A stretch of 59,770 nucleotides of DNA from an uncultured Bacteroidales bacterium (GTDB lineage: Bacteria; Bacteroidota; Bacteroidia; Bacteroidales; WCHB1-69), in assembly GCA_905235135.1 (NCBI GenBank), contig CAJOKR010000008.1, positions 1-59,770 on the forward strand, written 5' to 3'. Shown here piece after piece: positions 44,734 through 52,791 of this stretch (position 1 is the stretch's first letter; the number at the start of each line of letters is the position of its first letter). The notes under the pieces were generated by a model. It was given only the letters and a program-made list of their open reading frames with translations. It was not told the DNA's origin and did no database searches. The position numbers were made by a program, and so were the translations under genes.

Positions 44734-46716
44734 CTATGAATTAATCTTTGTTATTGTTGCTTTAATATCAATCTGACTGCCAGCATTTATCTTCATCGTG
44801 GAATCCGCTTTCTGCTCGTGAGTCTGCGAATACAGGCCCATCTTCTCGCTGGCATCCTCGTATATCTCTTTTGCATCCAAAGAGGCGGTTTCTCCCACAT
44901 TCACTTCGCTGTTACCGCTCACACGTACACTTTGGTCTTCACTTACGCTCAAAGTCTGGTTGTTGCCAATGCTTATCCCTTGGTCATTGCTCACCGATAA
45001 GGTCTGGTCGTGATCCACCGTCGTCTCGTCATCATTCCCCACCTCCAACGTCCGATTATTCCCCACCTTGATCTTCATGTCATTTCCTGCCTCCATAATG
45101 ATGTCATTGTCGGCGTAGAGCTCGATGTTGCCCTTGGATTCGAGCTTGATGAGCTTCTCGTCGGTGGAATACGTGAGGATGTAGTTCTCCTTGCCGTTGT
45201 CGTAGATGCGGATGAAGCCGCCCTGGTCCACGTCGTGCACCTCCACGGTGTGGCCGTTGCGAGTGCGGAAGGCCTTGATGTCGTTGCTGTCGCTGTACCA
45301 ACCGTCGCCGGGACGCTGCTTGCCGTGGTACAAGGTGCCGATCACGTAGGGTTTCTCGGCGTTGCCGTTCTCGAAGCCCACCATCACCTCCTCGTCAATC
45401 TCGGGGATGATGTAGCTGCCTTTGTCATCGCCACCGTGCGCCTGCGCAATCCGCAGCCACGGGGTCCACATGTTCTCATCCTGCAACTCCTGCCACGAAA
45501 ACTGCACCCGGATGCGCCCCAACGCCTCGGGGTCTTTGTTGTCCTTCACCATCGCCCGCTGCATCTCCGTGACGGGATAGACGTCGCAATTGGCGTAGGG
45601 CGGATATTCGGCCTTGGCGGGAATGGCCGTCAGTTCGTTCTCAAAATGGCCGTTGAGGGTGCCGCGACAAACCACCCGCACCACCAACAATTCCTCATGA
45701 TTCGTGATTTTCACCGAACCGTCGTTCTGGTCTGCAGCCTCGGTAATGGTGATCTTGGAGCCCAACTTAACGTCGGCACGGTTGGTGGTCAACGTACAGG
45801 TCATCATCATCGACTTGGTGCCGAACCCCTGCGCCTTCACCGACTCCTTCAGTTGGTCTATGTCGTTGTCTTCCTGCACACTGGCGTGCAGGTTCTGAAG
45901 CGTCGGCTTGACAAACGCATCCTTCGAGTGCGCATACACGTAGTCGGTGAGCTTGTGTTGCGACTGCTCGGTATAGCCAGCTGCTTCATCATAGTAATTC
46001 TCATATTCCAAATAGTTGTGATGCCCATGTGCAAATCGCGGATGATCCATCGCCAAATCGTAGTGGTAGGCAAGCACATCCGTGTCAGGATGCAGCGTGA
46101 TTGCCGGATGGGGTTTCACCTTCCCAAAGACCAGCCTGCTGTCCTCATAATAGAAAAATTCGCCGTAGCGTTGCGCCAACCGCGAGATAAATTGGTAAGT
46201 ATTCTCGTTATACTGAACTACATACGGAATCTCTTGATCCATTTTCGGATCCAAGTGCAGGTTAATCGAATGTGCGGGTTCAGGATTGTTCACGGCCTCC
46301 TTGATGATGGCGTTCAAAGTTTTGTTCTCAAAAGAGTAACAGTGCGGGTTGTCGATGAGGAAATAGTCAGGACTGTAGGCCGTGACCTGAATCAACATCC
46401 CTTGTGACATGGTTTGCCGCTGGGAAGTGAGATTGCAGACAACACCCTCAAAACTAAGTTCTTCCGAACAGATATTCTCCGACTGGTCGCGACGGTTGGT
46501 TTTGACCTGCAACTTGACAGTCGCACCCAACAACTCGTTGGAAATGGAAAACGCCACGTCCTGGTCGGTCTTCATCACGGACTTTTTCCGCATGGCAAAT
46601 TTCAGCTCATTGGGTTTCAATAGCTCTTTGGTCAACACAAAATCCGTGAAGACGTAGTCATCATAGCTTTTGCCGCCAATGGTGATGGAAAACAGTTGTT
46701 CGGTGGGTACAGGCAT
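44734..46716 (-). CDS. vgrG: VgrG/TssI spike protein
   Basis: A 660-residue spike. Residues 1-~400 are the gp27-like base (FSITIGGKSYDDYVFTDFVL, TYQFISRLAQRYGEFFYYED near residue 162). The OB-like gp5 region includes DPEALGRIRVQFSWQ near 390. The sequence RIAQAHGGDDKGSYIIPEIDEEVMVGFENGN (in pieces) and PYVIGTLYHGKQ follow. The C-terminal beta-helix has repeats such as NNRTLEVGNDDETTVDHDQT and DQSVRVSGNSEVNVGE. The trimer forms the puncturing spike on the Hcp tube. No extra effector domain is present; the effector is encoded two genes downstream. Confidence 0.95.
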   Translation of the reverse strand: MPVPTEQLFSITIGGKSYDDYVFTDFVLTKELLKPNELKFAMRKKSVMKTDQDVAFSISNELLGATVKLQVKTNRRDQSENICSEELSFEGVVCNLTSQRQTMSQGMLIQVTAYSPDYFLIDNPHCYSFENKTLNAIIKEAVNNPEPAHSINLHLDPKMDQEIPYVVQYNENTYQFISRLAQRYGEFFYYEDSRLVFGKVKPHPAITLHPDTDVLAYHYDLAMDHPRFAHGHHNYLEYENYYDEAAGYTEQSQHKLTDYVYAHSKDAFVKPTLQNLHASVQEDNDIDQLKESVKAQGFGTKSMMMTCTLTTNRADVKLGSKITITEAADQNDGSVKITNHEELLVVRVVCRGTLNGHFENELTAIPAKAEYPPYANCDVYPVTEMQRAMVKDNKDPEALGRIRVQFSWQELQDENMWTPWLRIAQAHGGDDKGSYIIPEIDEEVMVGFENGNAEKPYVIGTLYHGKQRPGDGWYSDSNDIKAFRTRNGHTVEVHDVDQGGFIRIYDNGKENYILTYSTDEKLIKLESKGNIELYADNDIIMEAGNDMKIKVGNNRTLEVGNDDETTVDHDQTLSVSNDQGISIGNNQTLSVSEDQSVRVSGNSEVNVGETASLDAKEIYEDASEKMGLYSQTHEQKADSTMKINAGSQIDIKATITKINS

Positions 46717-46724
46717 GGCAGTAA

Positions 46725-47123
46725 CTATTTGTCTATCAATGTAAATTCACAGCCATCCCCGAAGATGACCGTACCCGCCATAATCGACAATTTCAGGTAC
46801 ATCTGCACGGAATTGTTGCTATTGAAATACTCGTACAGCCTGACACAATAGGCATCCTTGAATTGGATGGTCTTGGGCTTGTCAACATTGTCACTGTTGA
46901 TTGTCAGGTTGATGGTGCCGTCCTTTACAGCATCCTTATCGCGCATCCATTCGTGTAGAACAAGATTGTCGTTTCCTGGAGCGGCAATGACGACGTTAAT
47001 CAGTCCGCCTCGGGTGCGGTCGGTCGGTCGTCCTGTGTGATCCACCGCCTGTGTAAACTCGTATTCACACTCCAGAATGATGTATTCCTTGTTTTCAATG
47101 ACCAGAGTACCTGTTAATGCCAT
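46725..47123 (-). CDS. hcp: Hcp/TssD tube protein, second copy
   Basis: A 132-residue TssD protein of the Bacteroidota type (YEFTQAVDHTGRPTDRTRGGLINVVI, in pieces, and LHEWMRDKDAVKDGTINLTI). It has lower similarity to the first Hcp than would be expected of a recent duplicate, so the two may have different jobs, for instance cargo binding versus bulk tube. It directly precedes vgrG (8 bases). Confidence 0.9.
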   Translation of the reverse strand: MALTGTLVIENKEYIILECEYEFTQAVDHTGRPTDRTRGGLINVVIAAPGNDNLVLHEWMRDKDAVKDGTINLTINSDNVDKPKTIQFKDAYCVRLYEYFNSNNSVQMYLKLSIMAGTVIFGDGCEFTLIDK

Positions 47124-47152
47124 ATACTGTATGCTTTTAAATGAAACAATAA

Positions 47153-47183
47153 CTACAAGTGGCTTTCAGCAAGCCACTTGTAG
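47153..47183. repeat. Strong inverted repeat between the two hcp genes
   Basis: CTACAAGTGGCTT - TCAGC - AAGCCACTTGTAG, a 13-bp perfect stem in the 77-nt spacer. There is no clear U-run after it on the minus strand. It could stabilise the upstream tssH-hcp1 transcript or partly terminate it, giving high Hcp1 output. Confidence 0.7.
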
Positions 47184-47200
47184 TTTAATTCACAATGGGT

Positions 47201-47593
47201 TTATGCCCACTGGTTGTGATAGGAAACCGGACCGTTCTTGATTTCGCGGCAGGAGATGGTGATTTCCTCATAGTGTCCCATCTTGTCCTCCCAATATTCG
47301 ACAAAATCGACGCAATAGCCATCGGTGAACTCAATGGTCTTCATCTGGTTGCCTGTCTTAGTTTCATTGAAGACGATGGAACCATTCTTGCCAAGGTTCG
47401 GGGAGGTCATCCACTTCAAAAGGTCGGGGTTGCCGTCGTTTAGGGCTTTGCAACGGATAGTGATACGTCCGCCTCTCGGAATGCCAGCCATTTGTCCTTC
47501 AGTATCAGTTGCCTGATTGAAAGAATAGGTTACCATCATCACTTCACGATCTGTGAAGCCATCGACTTTTAATTGTACAGGTGTAGTTGCCAT
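47201..47593 (-). CDS. hcp: Hcp/TssD tube protein, first copy
   Basis: A 130-residue TssD protein: VTYSFNQATDTEGQMAGIPRGG, RCKALNDGNPDLLKWMTSP and KTIEFTDGYCVDFVEYWED are the conserved blocks. Hcp hexamers stack into the inner tube expelled by sheath contraction. It follows tssC by 45 bases and is separated from the second hcp by a hairpin. Confidence 0.92.
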   Translation of the reverse strand: MATTPVQLKVDGFTDREVMMVTYSFNQATDTEGQMAGIPRGGRITIRCKALNDGNPDLLKWMTSPNLGKNGSIVFNETKTGNQMKTIEFTDGYCVDFVEYWEDKMGHYEEITISCREIKNGPVSYHNQWA

Positions 47594-47638
47594 AATGATT
47601 AAAATTAAGGTTTATAAAAAGGTGATTAAAATTGGTAT

Positions 47639-49006
47639 TTACTCAGTTTCGCACTCTTTGGTCTTCTTGTCCGCAGCGAGCTTGATAATGAAGTTCTTGG
47701 CAGCGTAATAGGGTGTCAGCGAAATATCAACCGTGATGCGCTTGGTGACAGGATCCTGCTTAGGCTCCTTAATCTCGTAGCGTTGGAAGAGGTTGCCATA
47801 GCCTTGATACTGGTTCAAGAAGTCCTGAATCTTGTTCTTGAGGTTATCGGGGGAGTTATAGGGATCCCAGTTCTCCAACGCGACCTCGTGGACATAGTTC
47901 ATCAGCACTTTCTTCACCCAGTCAAACACACGCACGATGGGATACTCCTTCATTGCATCGTTATCGCCGTTGTAGAGGGTGGTGTTATTGAATGCCATGA
48001 CACGACCTTCGGAGAAGACCATGGGCACCACCTGATTGTCCATCAGCGCGGCAATCTCGGATTTGAGCAGGTCGTTGCGTACGCCCTTCACCTCATTGAG
48101 GGTGCCATACTTCTTGCCGCCCGCGCCTTGGGCCATATTCGCGCTCTCATCATAGAGTTTGCCTGCCAATGCGGCAGCCGGCGGGATGAAGAATGCGGGG
48201 TCATCTTTCTCGAGATCAGAGAGTTTCTCGGATTCACGACCCACAATCCAGTTGGCGGTCATCACCACGTTCTGCAACGCCTGGTCGCTGTCGCGATAGT
48301 CCTGCGTATTGTCACGCAAGTCCTCAAAACTCATCTCGTCGGCATGATCGGTGATGAGAAGCACTTTGTATTTGAAGGCAATCTTCGCCCATTTGAGCAA
48401 GGTCGGCTTGTCCTGGAACACATAGCCGGGCACCACCAAAAGACTGTAGCTGTCCTTCAGACTCAGGCGGTCGAAGGCGTTTTTCAATAACTGATCAACC
48501 TCACCAGCGAATTCTGAGTTAGGATCCGCGATGTCCTCCTTGTTGACATTGATCAACTTGAGGTTATCCACGCGGTCGGTCTCCGCATTCTTGAAGAAGG
48601 CATCCAGAGCGCGGTAAGAGGTTTCCAGTTTATGGGTCTCGTCCAACGCGACGGTGATGCCTTTATTCAACAGTTGCTGATACTTGGCCTCTTTTTCCTT
48701 GCAGGCATCCACATATTCCGAAGCCGTGGTCTTGCCGCTGTCCAACAGTTCAATCCAACCTTCCAACTCTTTGGCAAGGCTCTCGCGTTTCTCTTTGAAA
48801 CGTGCTTCGGTCAGAAAGATGTTGCGGGCCGCTTTCTTGGCAGGATTGAGGTCTTCCGCAGCGGGGATGAAACTCTTCACCGCCAAAAAGCCACCAAATT
48901 TCGACAACAACGACGAAATGTCTTTCTTTTCTTTCGATTCACTTTTATATTCGGCAGCCTGCTGGGTGGACTGCACTTTCTGCTCTTGTAATTTCGGATC
49001 GCTCAT
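47639..49006 (-). CDS. tssC: T6SS sheath large subunit TssC
   Basis: A 455-residue sheath protein. It has ETSYRALDAFFKNAETDRVDNLKLINVNKEDI (residues ~128-159, in pieces), the SLLVVPGYVFQDKPTLLKWAKIA segment and NWIVGRESEKLSD. Near the C-terminus are VFDWVKKVLMNYVHEVALENWDPY and VDISLTPYYAAKNFIIKL. TssC pairs with TssB to make the contractile sheath around the Hcp tube. It starts nine bases after tssB. Confidence 0.92.
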   Translation of the reverse strand: MSDPKLQEQKVQSTQQAAEYKSESKEKKDISSLLSKFGGFLAVKSFIPAAEDLNPAKKAARNIFLTEARFKEKRESLAKELEGWIELLDSGKTTASEYVDACKEKEAKYQQLLNKGITVALDETHKLETSYRALDAFFKNAETDRVDNLKLINVNKEDIADPNSEFAGEVDQLLKNAFDRLSLKDSYSLLVVPGYVFQDKPTLLKWAKIAFKYKVLLITDHADEMSFEDLRDNTQDYRDSDQALQNVVMTANWIVGRESEKLSDLEKDDPAFFIPPAAALAGKLYDESANMAQGAGGKKYGTLNEVKGVRNDLLKSEIAALMDNQVVPMVFSEGRVMAFNNTTLYNGDNDAMKEYPIVRVFDWVKKVLMNYVHEVALENWDPYNSPDNLKNKIQDFLNQYQGYGNLFQRYEIKEPKQDPVTKRITVDISLTPYYAAKNFIIKLAADKKTKECETE

Positions 49007-49015
49007 AGTCTTGGA

Positions 49016-49477
49016 TTATTTTTGTTCTTTAATTTCTTGTAACAACGCCTCTAACAGCTCTTTGAGTTCCTCTTTGCCCTCGGCATCCTTGAGGATGTCA
49101 CGCAGACGGCGGTTCTGTTCGATCTGCTTGCGGATTTTGGCGGATACATCGACTTTCGACTTCGCACCGGAGAGGAACTGGCTGTTGGCGACCAGATTGC
49201 CCTTGCCACCGTTTGCTTCGAAATCACGCATCTCATTGAAATGGAGCTTTTCGGAGACAATGCCACCCTGTTCATCCTCAAACTCTACATCTACAGTAGG
49301 TTTGAAATGGTTGAAAACGTCCTGCATCGTCTTGGCACCCTCAAAAAGTTCGGAGTTGCCCACTTCGATGTCGGAAGTGTATTGGTCAATGATGATGGTT
49401 TTGTTGTTGTCCAACGGAATCACTTTCGCATTGGATTCTTCATCTGGAGCCTGTGAAATGAAATTTTCTTTTAACAT
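49016..49477 (-). CDS. tssB: T6SS sheath small subunit TssB
   Basis: About 153 residues from ATG 49477 (MLKENFISQAPDEESN). Conserved blocks: NSELFEGAKTMQDVFNHFKPTVDVEF, and a C-terminal helix with NRRLRDILKDAEGKEELKELL that in other TssB proteins is the ClpV/TssH recognition part. It forms sheath heterodimers with TssC. An upstream in-frame TTG/ATG extension would overlap the tssH spacer and is unlikely. Confidence 0.88.
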   Translation of the reverse strand: MLKENFISQAPDEESNAKVIPLDNNKTIIIDQYTSDIEVGNSELFEGAKTMQDVFNHFKPTVDVEFEDEQGGIVSEKLHFNEMRDFEANGGKGNLVANSQFLSGAKSKVDVSAKIRKQIEQNRRLRDILKDAEGKEELKELLEALLQEIKEQK

Positions 49478-49548
49478 ATTACGTTTATTTTGAACTTGCT
49501 TTTTCGATTTATGGAATAACTTTTGGAATAATTTCTGGAGAAACATGC

Positions 49549-51990
49549 CTAACTATGTTGGTTTTTCTGCGCCGAGATGACGATTTCGTCACCATGGGTG
49601 GTCACAACGGCCGTGTCACCGGTTTCCAACTGCCCGGAAATGATCATCTTCGACAGCGGGCGGCGCAGCTCTTTGCGGATGATGCCAATGATGGGACGCG
49701 CGCCGAACTGGGCGTTGTAGCCTTTCATCGCAAGCTTGCGCTTTGTCTCGTCATCGATCTGCAGTCCGATATTCTGCTCGTCCAGTAGTTTCACCAAACC
49801 TTTGAGGTGGATGTCGAAAATCATGGTGACAATCTTCTCAGTGATGGGCGAGAACGGCACAATTTCAGTCAGACGGCCCAAGAACTCGGGACGGAAGTTG
49901 CCCTGCATAATCTCCATCAGGTCAGTACTTTTCGGAATTTCTCCCTTTCCGAAGGAATCCACAATGAACTGGCTTCCGATATTGGAGGTGAAGATGATGA
50001 GGGCGTTGGAAAAGTCACCTACCCTGCCGAGACGGTCGTGCAGCTTGCCCTCATCCAGAATCTGCAAGAACAGGTCGAAAACGGAGCGGTGTGCCTTCTC
50101 GATTTCATCGAAAAGCACGACAGAATAGGGTTTCTGACGGATTTTATTGACCAACAGACCGCCCTCCTCGTAACCTACGTAGCCCGGAGGCGCGCCGTAC
50201 AACAACGCGACGGAGTGCTCCTCCTTGAACTCGGACATGTCGAAACGAATCATGGCGGCCTCTTCTTGGAAGAGAAATTCCGCCAAGGCCTTCGTCAGTT
50301 CGGTTTTACCCGTACCCGTAGGACCGAGGAAGAAGAACGAGCCCATGGGTTGTCCCTTCTTGTTCAGACCCGAACGGGACTCATACACCGCATCCAAAAT
50401 CACCTTGATGGCATGGTCTTGACCCACCACGCGCTTGCGCAATGTAGCCTCGGCATTGGTGAGCTTGTCGCGCTCTTTCGACTGCACCTTGCCCATCGGG
50501 ATGCCCGTCTGCCGCGCAATAACGGCATACAGGTCGCTGCTTTCTAACGAAGTGCGCTTCGTTTCGCTCAAACGTGCAAGGATTGACAATGTATCTTTTA
50601 GGTACAAGATTTTATCTTGAATGCTCCCGATTTTAGCAAAGTCGGTTTCATCGTCCAACTGCGCCAGTAGCAGACAGCTGACCTTGTTGAAAATCTCGTA
50701 GTGAAGCCAGTCCAACTCCGTAGCGGTAGTCTCTGAGGGTTCCTGCGCCGCCAACGTGTCCAATTTCCGCTGCAAGGCGGCAATATCCTGCGCCGAAACA
50801 TCGTTCATCGTCTTGATCAGCGCCATGGTGCGGTCAATCAGGTCGAACACGGAATCGGGAAGCGATTTGTCGTTCAAATACCGTTTCGCCAAGCGGATAG
50901 CATCGTGAATAACACTGTCGGCGATGGTTATCCCGTGGTACTTCTCGAACGTGTCCACACTTCCACGGATAATGCGGAAGCACTGTTCGGCATTGGGTTC
51001 TTCGAGTCGGAGAACCTCAAACTTGCGCACGAACTCTTTGTCTGTTTCAATATTTTTGGTATAACCGTCTATAGACGACGTGCATACCAGCATCAGGCTC
51101 TGGCGGTTCAGTTCCTGTTTCAAAAGATTGGACAGTCCGTAGAACATCCCGTTCTTGTCCATGAGTTTATCGACCGATTCGATGAAGAGAATAGCATTTT
51201 CCTGCTGTCGAATGCCGTCCAGAACACCTTTGAAACGATCTTCCATCTCGCCTTTGTAGTTGGCATCGGCGGAAAGAAGAGCCAGATCCAGCTCATAAAC
51301 TTGGGCATTTTTCAGGAAGGAGGGCACATCCTCGCTAAGAATGCGGTCCACAAATCTGTTCACCAGCGCGGACTTTCCTACGCCGGATTCACCGGTAATC
51401 ATCAAGTTGGACTTGCTTTTCCGACCCAGAATCTCAAAGAAGACGGATATTTCGTGTTCGAAACCGATGACCGTCTGTTTTTTGGCATCCTTTCGTTCCT
51501 CGTTCTTGCAAGTGCAATATTTCCCACGCGAGGAAGATGAATTTTCCTTTTGGGGACTTGCGTCCACCACATTATTATAAGTAGGAGCCCCTTTCAACGC
51601 CAACAATTGATTGACACTGATGGGGAACGTCTTCAGCTGGTCGAATGAGAATCCGACTCCCGGCGTGATCAGCGAGGCGAAAAAGCAAAGCGGGGTTAGA
51701 TACTCCTCGTCCATTTTCAAGCGATAGTTGTCAGCCTCGCGAAACACCGCTTCGGCGGCATCAGACAATGGCGGTTCGGAGATGGCTGACACGGATTTCT
51801 CGCAGTTCCGAATCTGCATATCCACCCAATCTAAAATATAATAGTAATCGCTATTCAGGTCTTTCTCGATAACCGAAACGAGACCGAAATCCTTGTTCAG
51901 CAAAGCTTTGAGGAGATGAGCGGGCGCAATGTCCGCATTCATGTTTTCTCTGGCAATCTGGCCGGCTATATGTTGTAGTTTGTCTGTCAT
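49549..51990 (-). CDS. tssH: T6SS AAA+ ATPase TssH/ClpV
   Basis: About 813 residues from ATG 51990 (MTDKLQHIAGQIARENM). An N-terminal Clp-N-like domain (~1-150) is followed by AAA1 with Walker A GESGVGKSALVN (~residue 205) and a middle region shorter than ClpB's. AAA2 has Walker A GPTGTGKTELTKAL (~560) and Walker B VVLFDEIEKAH. TssH removes and recycles contracted sheath using ATP. It is the first gene of the 25-gene operon, behind a ~275-nt leader. The true ClpB is the separate gene at 54247. Confidence 0.92.
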   Translation of the reverse strand: MTDKLQHIAGQIARENMNADIAPAHLLKALLNKDFGLVSVIEKDLNSDYYYILDWVDMQIRNCEKSVSAISEPPLSDAAEAVFREADNYRLKMDEEYLTPLCFFASLITPGVGFSFDQLKTFPISVNQLLALKGAPTYNNVVDASPQKENSSSSRGKYCTCKNEERKDAKKQTVIGFEHEISVFFEILGRKSKSNLMITGESGVGKSALVNRFVDRILSEDVPSFLKNAQVYELDLALLSADANYKGEMEDRFKGVLDGIRQQENAILFIESVDKLMDKNGMFYGLSNLLKQELNRQSLMLVCTSSIDGYTKNIETDKEFVRKFEVLRLEEPNAEQCFRIIRGSVDTFEKYHGITIADSVIHDAIRLAKRYLNDKSLPDSVFDLIDRTMALIKTMNDVSAQDIAALQRKLDTLAAQEPSETTATELDWLHYEIFNKVSCLLLAQLDDETDFAKIGSIQDKILYLKDTLSILARLSETKRTSLESSDLYAVIARQTGIPMGKVQSKERDKLTNAEATLRKRVVGQDHAIKVILDAVYESRSGLNKKGQPMGSFFFLGPTGTGKTELTKALAEFLFQEEAAMIRFDMSEFKEEHSVALLYGAPPGYVGYEEGGLLVNKIRQKPYSVVLFDEIEKAHRSVFDLFLQILDEGKLHDRLGRVGDFSNALIIFTSNIGSQFIVDSFGKGEIPKSTDLMEIMQGNFRPEFLGRLTEIVPFSPITEKIVTMIFDIHLKGLVKLLDEQNIGLQIDDETKRKLAMKGYNAQFGARPIIGIIRKELRRPLSKMIISGQLETGDTAVVTTHGDEIVISAQKNQHS

Positions 51991-52032
51991 ATCAGGGATT
52001 TTTTTTGTTTTCACTTTCCAACAGACAAGCAC

Positions 52033-52071
52033 AAAAAAACCGTGAACTTCTGTTTTACGTTGAGGTTCCGG
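52033..52071 (-). terminator. Possible attenuator terminator in T6SS leader
   Basis: On the minus strand CCGGAAC pairs with GTTC(A)CGG across a 17-nt loop and is followed by seven T (52039-52033), 43-81 bases ahead of tssH. Its left arm is also the 3' arm of the long hairpin 52057-52168, so the two structures exclude each other. Confidence 0.5.
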
Positions 52072-52168
52072 AAAAAACCTATGCTACAAACACGAAAGCT
52101 CACGGATTTACCGCGAGCATCTTCACTTCTTTGTGTAGCATACAATGAAATTTTCCGGATTTCAACGT
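52057..52168 (-). promoter_or_regulatory. Long leader hairpin upstream of tssH
   Basis: On the transcript, ACGTTGA pairs with TCAACGT at the base, CCGGAAAA with TTTTCCGG further in, TGCTACA with TGTAGCA, and CTCGCGG with CCGTGAG at the tip (loop TAAAT). This gives a rod of about 112 nt with small internal loops. Together with the terminator it looks like a two-state leader; the signal is unknown. Confidence 0.55.
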
Positions 52169-52274
52169 TACAAAGAAAAGCGAAAACGCTTTATCTATAC
52201 TTTATTTTAGGGGTATATTTATTCCTATATTATCTAATTTGATTTTTGATTCGACATTCCATTAATTACCTGCG

Positions 52275-52283
52275 GCAAAAATA
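52275..52283 (-). promoter_or_regulatory. Probable promoter of the T6SS operon
   Basis: TATTTTTGC (matches TAnnTTTGC). A TTGT lies 19 bases further upstream at the position of the -33 TTTG element. The predicted start near 52268 gives a leader of about 275 nt to tssH. Confidence 0.6.
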
Positions 52284-52457
52284 CGTTTTTTTTATTATTC
52301 ATACAACCAGCCACAATTTTTTTTTTACGTGAAATAATTATGTTTGTTACTTATTCCAACATTTTCTCATTTGACGCTCGAAACACTCAGCTATCCCATT
52401 CTTCGCAAAAACAAAATTCAACAAACAAACCAGATATTGATGCGCATTTGTTGACAT

Positions 52458-52645
52458 AAAAAAAGTGGAGCTTCATCCGACAGTTTTTTCCCCATTGGAC
52501 CCTGGACACCCATTTGCACGGTACTGACGAACAAGCCCCACCTATTTGACAAAAGGTAAGCTTGGCTCCAAAATCCGTACAAATGTCTGCGAATTGTCTA
52601 GGTTCACCGGGGACGGATAGGTTGTTCTACCCTACAGCAGAATAA
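52458..52645 (-). ncRNA. Structured small RNA, 6S RNA-like rod
   Basis: A TACTTTTGC -7 element (52658-52650) is followed by a ~188-nt non-coding stretch ending in seven U (52464-52458). It folds as one rod. An outer helix joins CCCCGGTGAACCTAGACA near the 5' side to TGTCCAGGGTCCAATGGGG near the 3' side. A 9-bp helix TTTGTACGG / CCGTGCAAA and an apical hairpin CAAGCTTACC / GGTGGGGCTTG lie inside it. Length, rod shape and terminal U-run fit 6S RNA, which binds RNA polymerase in stationary phase. I could not match it to a known 6S sequence by eye; another unnamed Bacteroidota sRNA is possible. The rest of 51991-52786 is AT-rich and shows no gene. Confidence 0.5.
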
Positions 52646-52649
52646 CGGT

Positions 52650-52658
52650 GCAAAAGTA
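52650..52658 (-). promoter_or_regulatory. -7 element of the small RNA
   Basis: TACTTTTGC, an exact TAnnTTTGC, about 6 bases ahead of the predicted RNA start. An upstream TTGAC lies 18 nt away. Confidence 0.5.
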
Positions 52659-52744
52659 GCAATTATAAAGACAGCCGTCAAGGATTTGTTGCCTGAAACG
52701 GAGGTTTTTTATCAACAAGTTATCAACAGAGACGATATCAAATC

Positions 52745-52791
52745 CCAAGTCCTAAGTCTAAAGTCCTAAGTCTAAAGTCCCAAGTCTCACG
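52745..52791. repeat. Heptamer array at the 3' end of the MATE gene
   Basis: In the gene sense, directly after the TGA stop: GACTTGG GACTTTA GACTTAG GACTTTA GACTTAG GACTTGG, six 7-nt units. It is related in period, not in exact sequence, to the other boundary arrays. Confidence 0.8.

Noticed and set aside
45010..46407. 465-residue open frame antisense to vgrG.
   Set aside because: Low-complexity Val/His-rich translation typical of antisense frames; vgrG is unambiguous.
49549..51990. Calling this gene clpB.
   Set aside because: It is first in the T6SS operon, has a shortened middle region, and a full ClpB exists at 54247; TssH fits better.
22963..51990. Calling the locus a phage-tail-like extracellular injection system.
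   Set aside because: TssH/ClpV, Hcp, VgrG, PAAR-like and Tle1-like genes with envelope proteins point to a cell-bound T6SS, although some envelope parts are unfamiliar.
52712..52736. Two TTATCAACA boxes resembling DnaA sites.
   Set aside because: They differ from TTATnCACA, number only two, and no dnaA, dnaN or AT-rich unwinding region is nearby; an origin is not supported.
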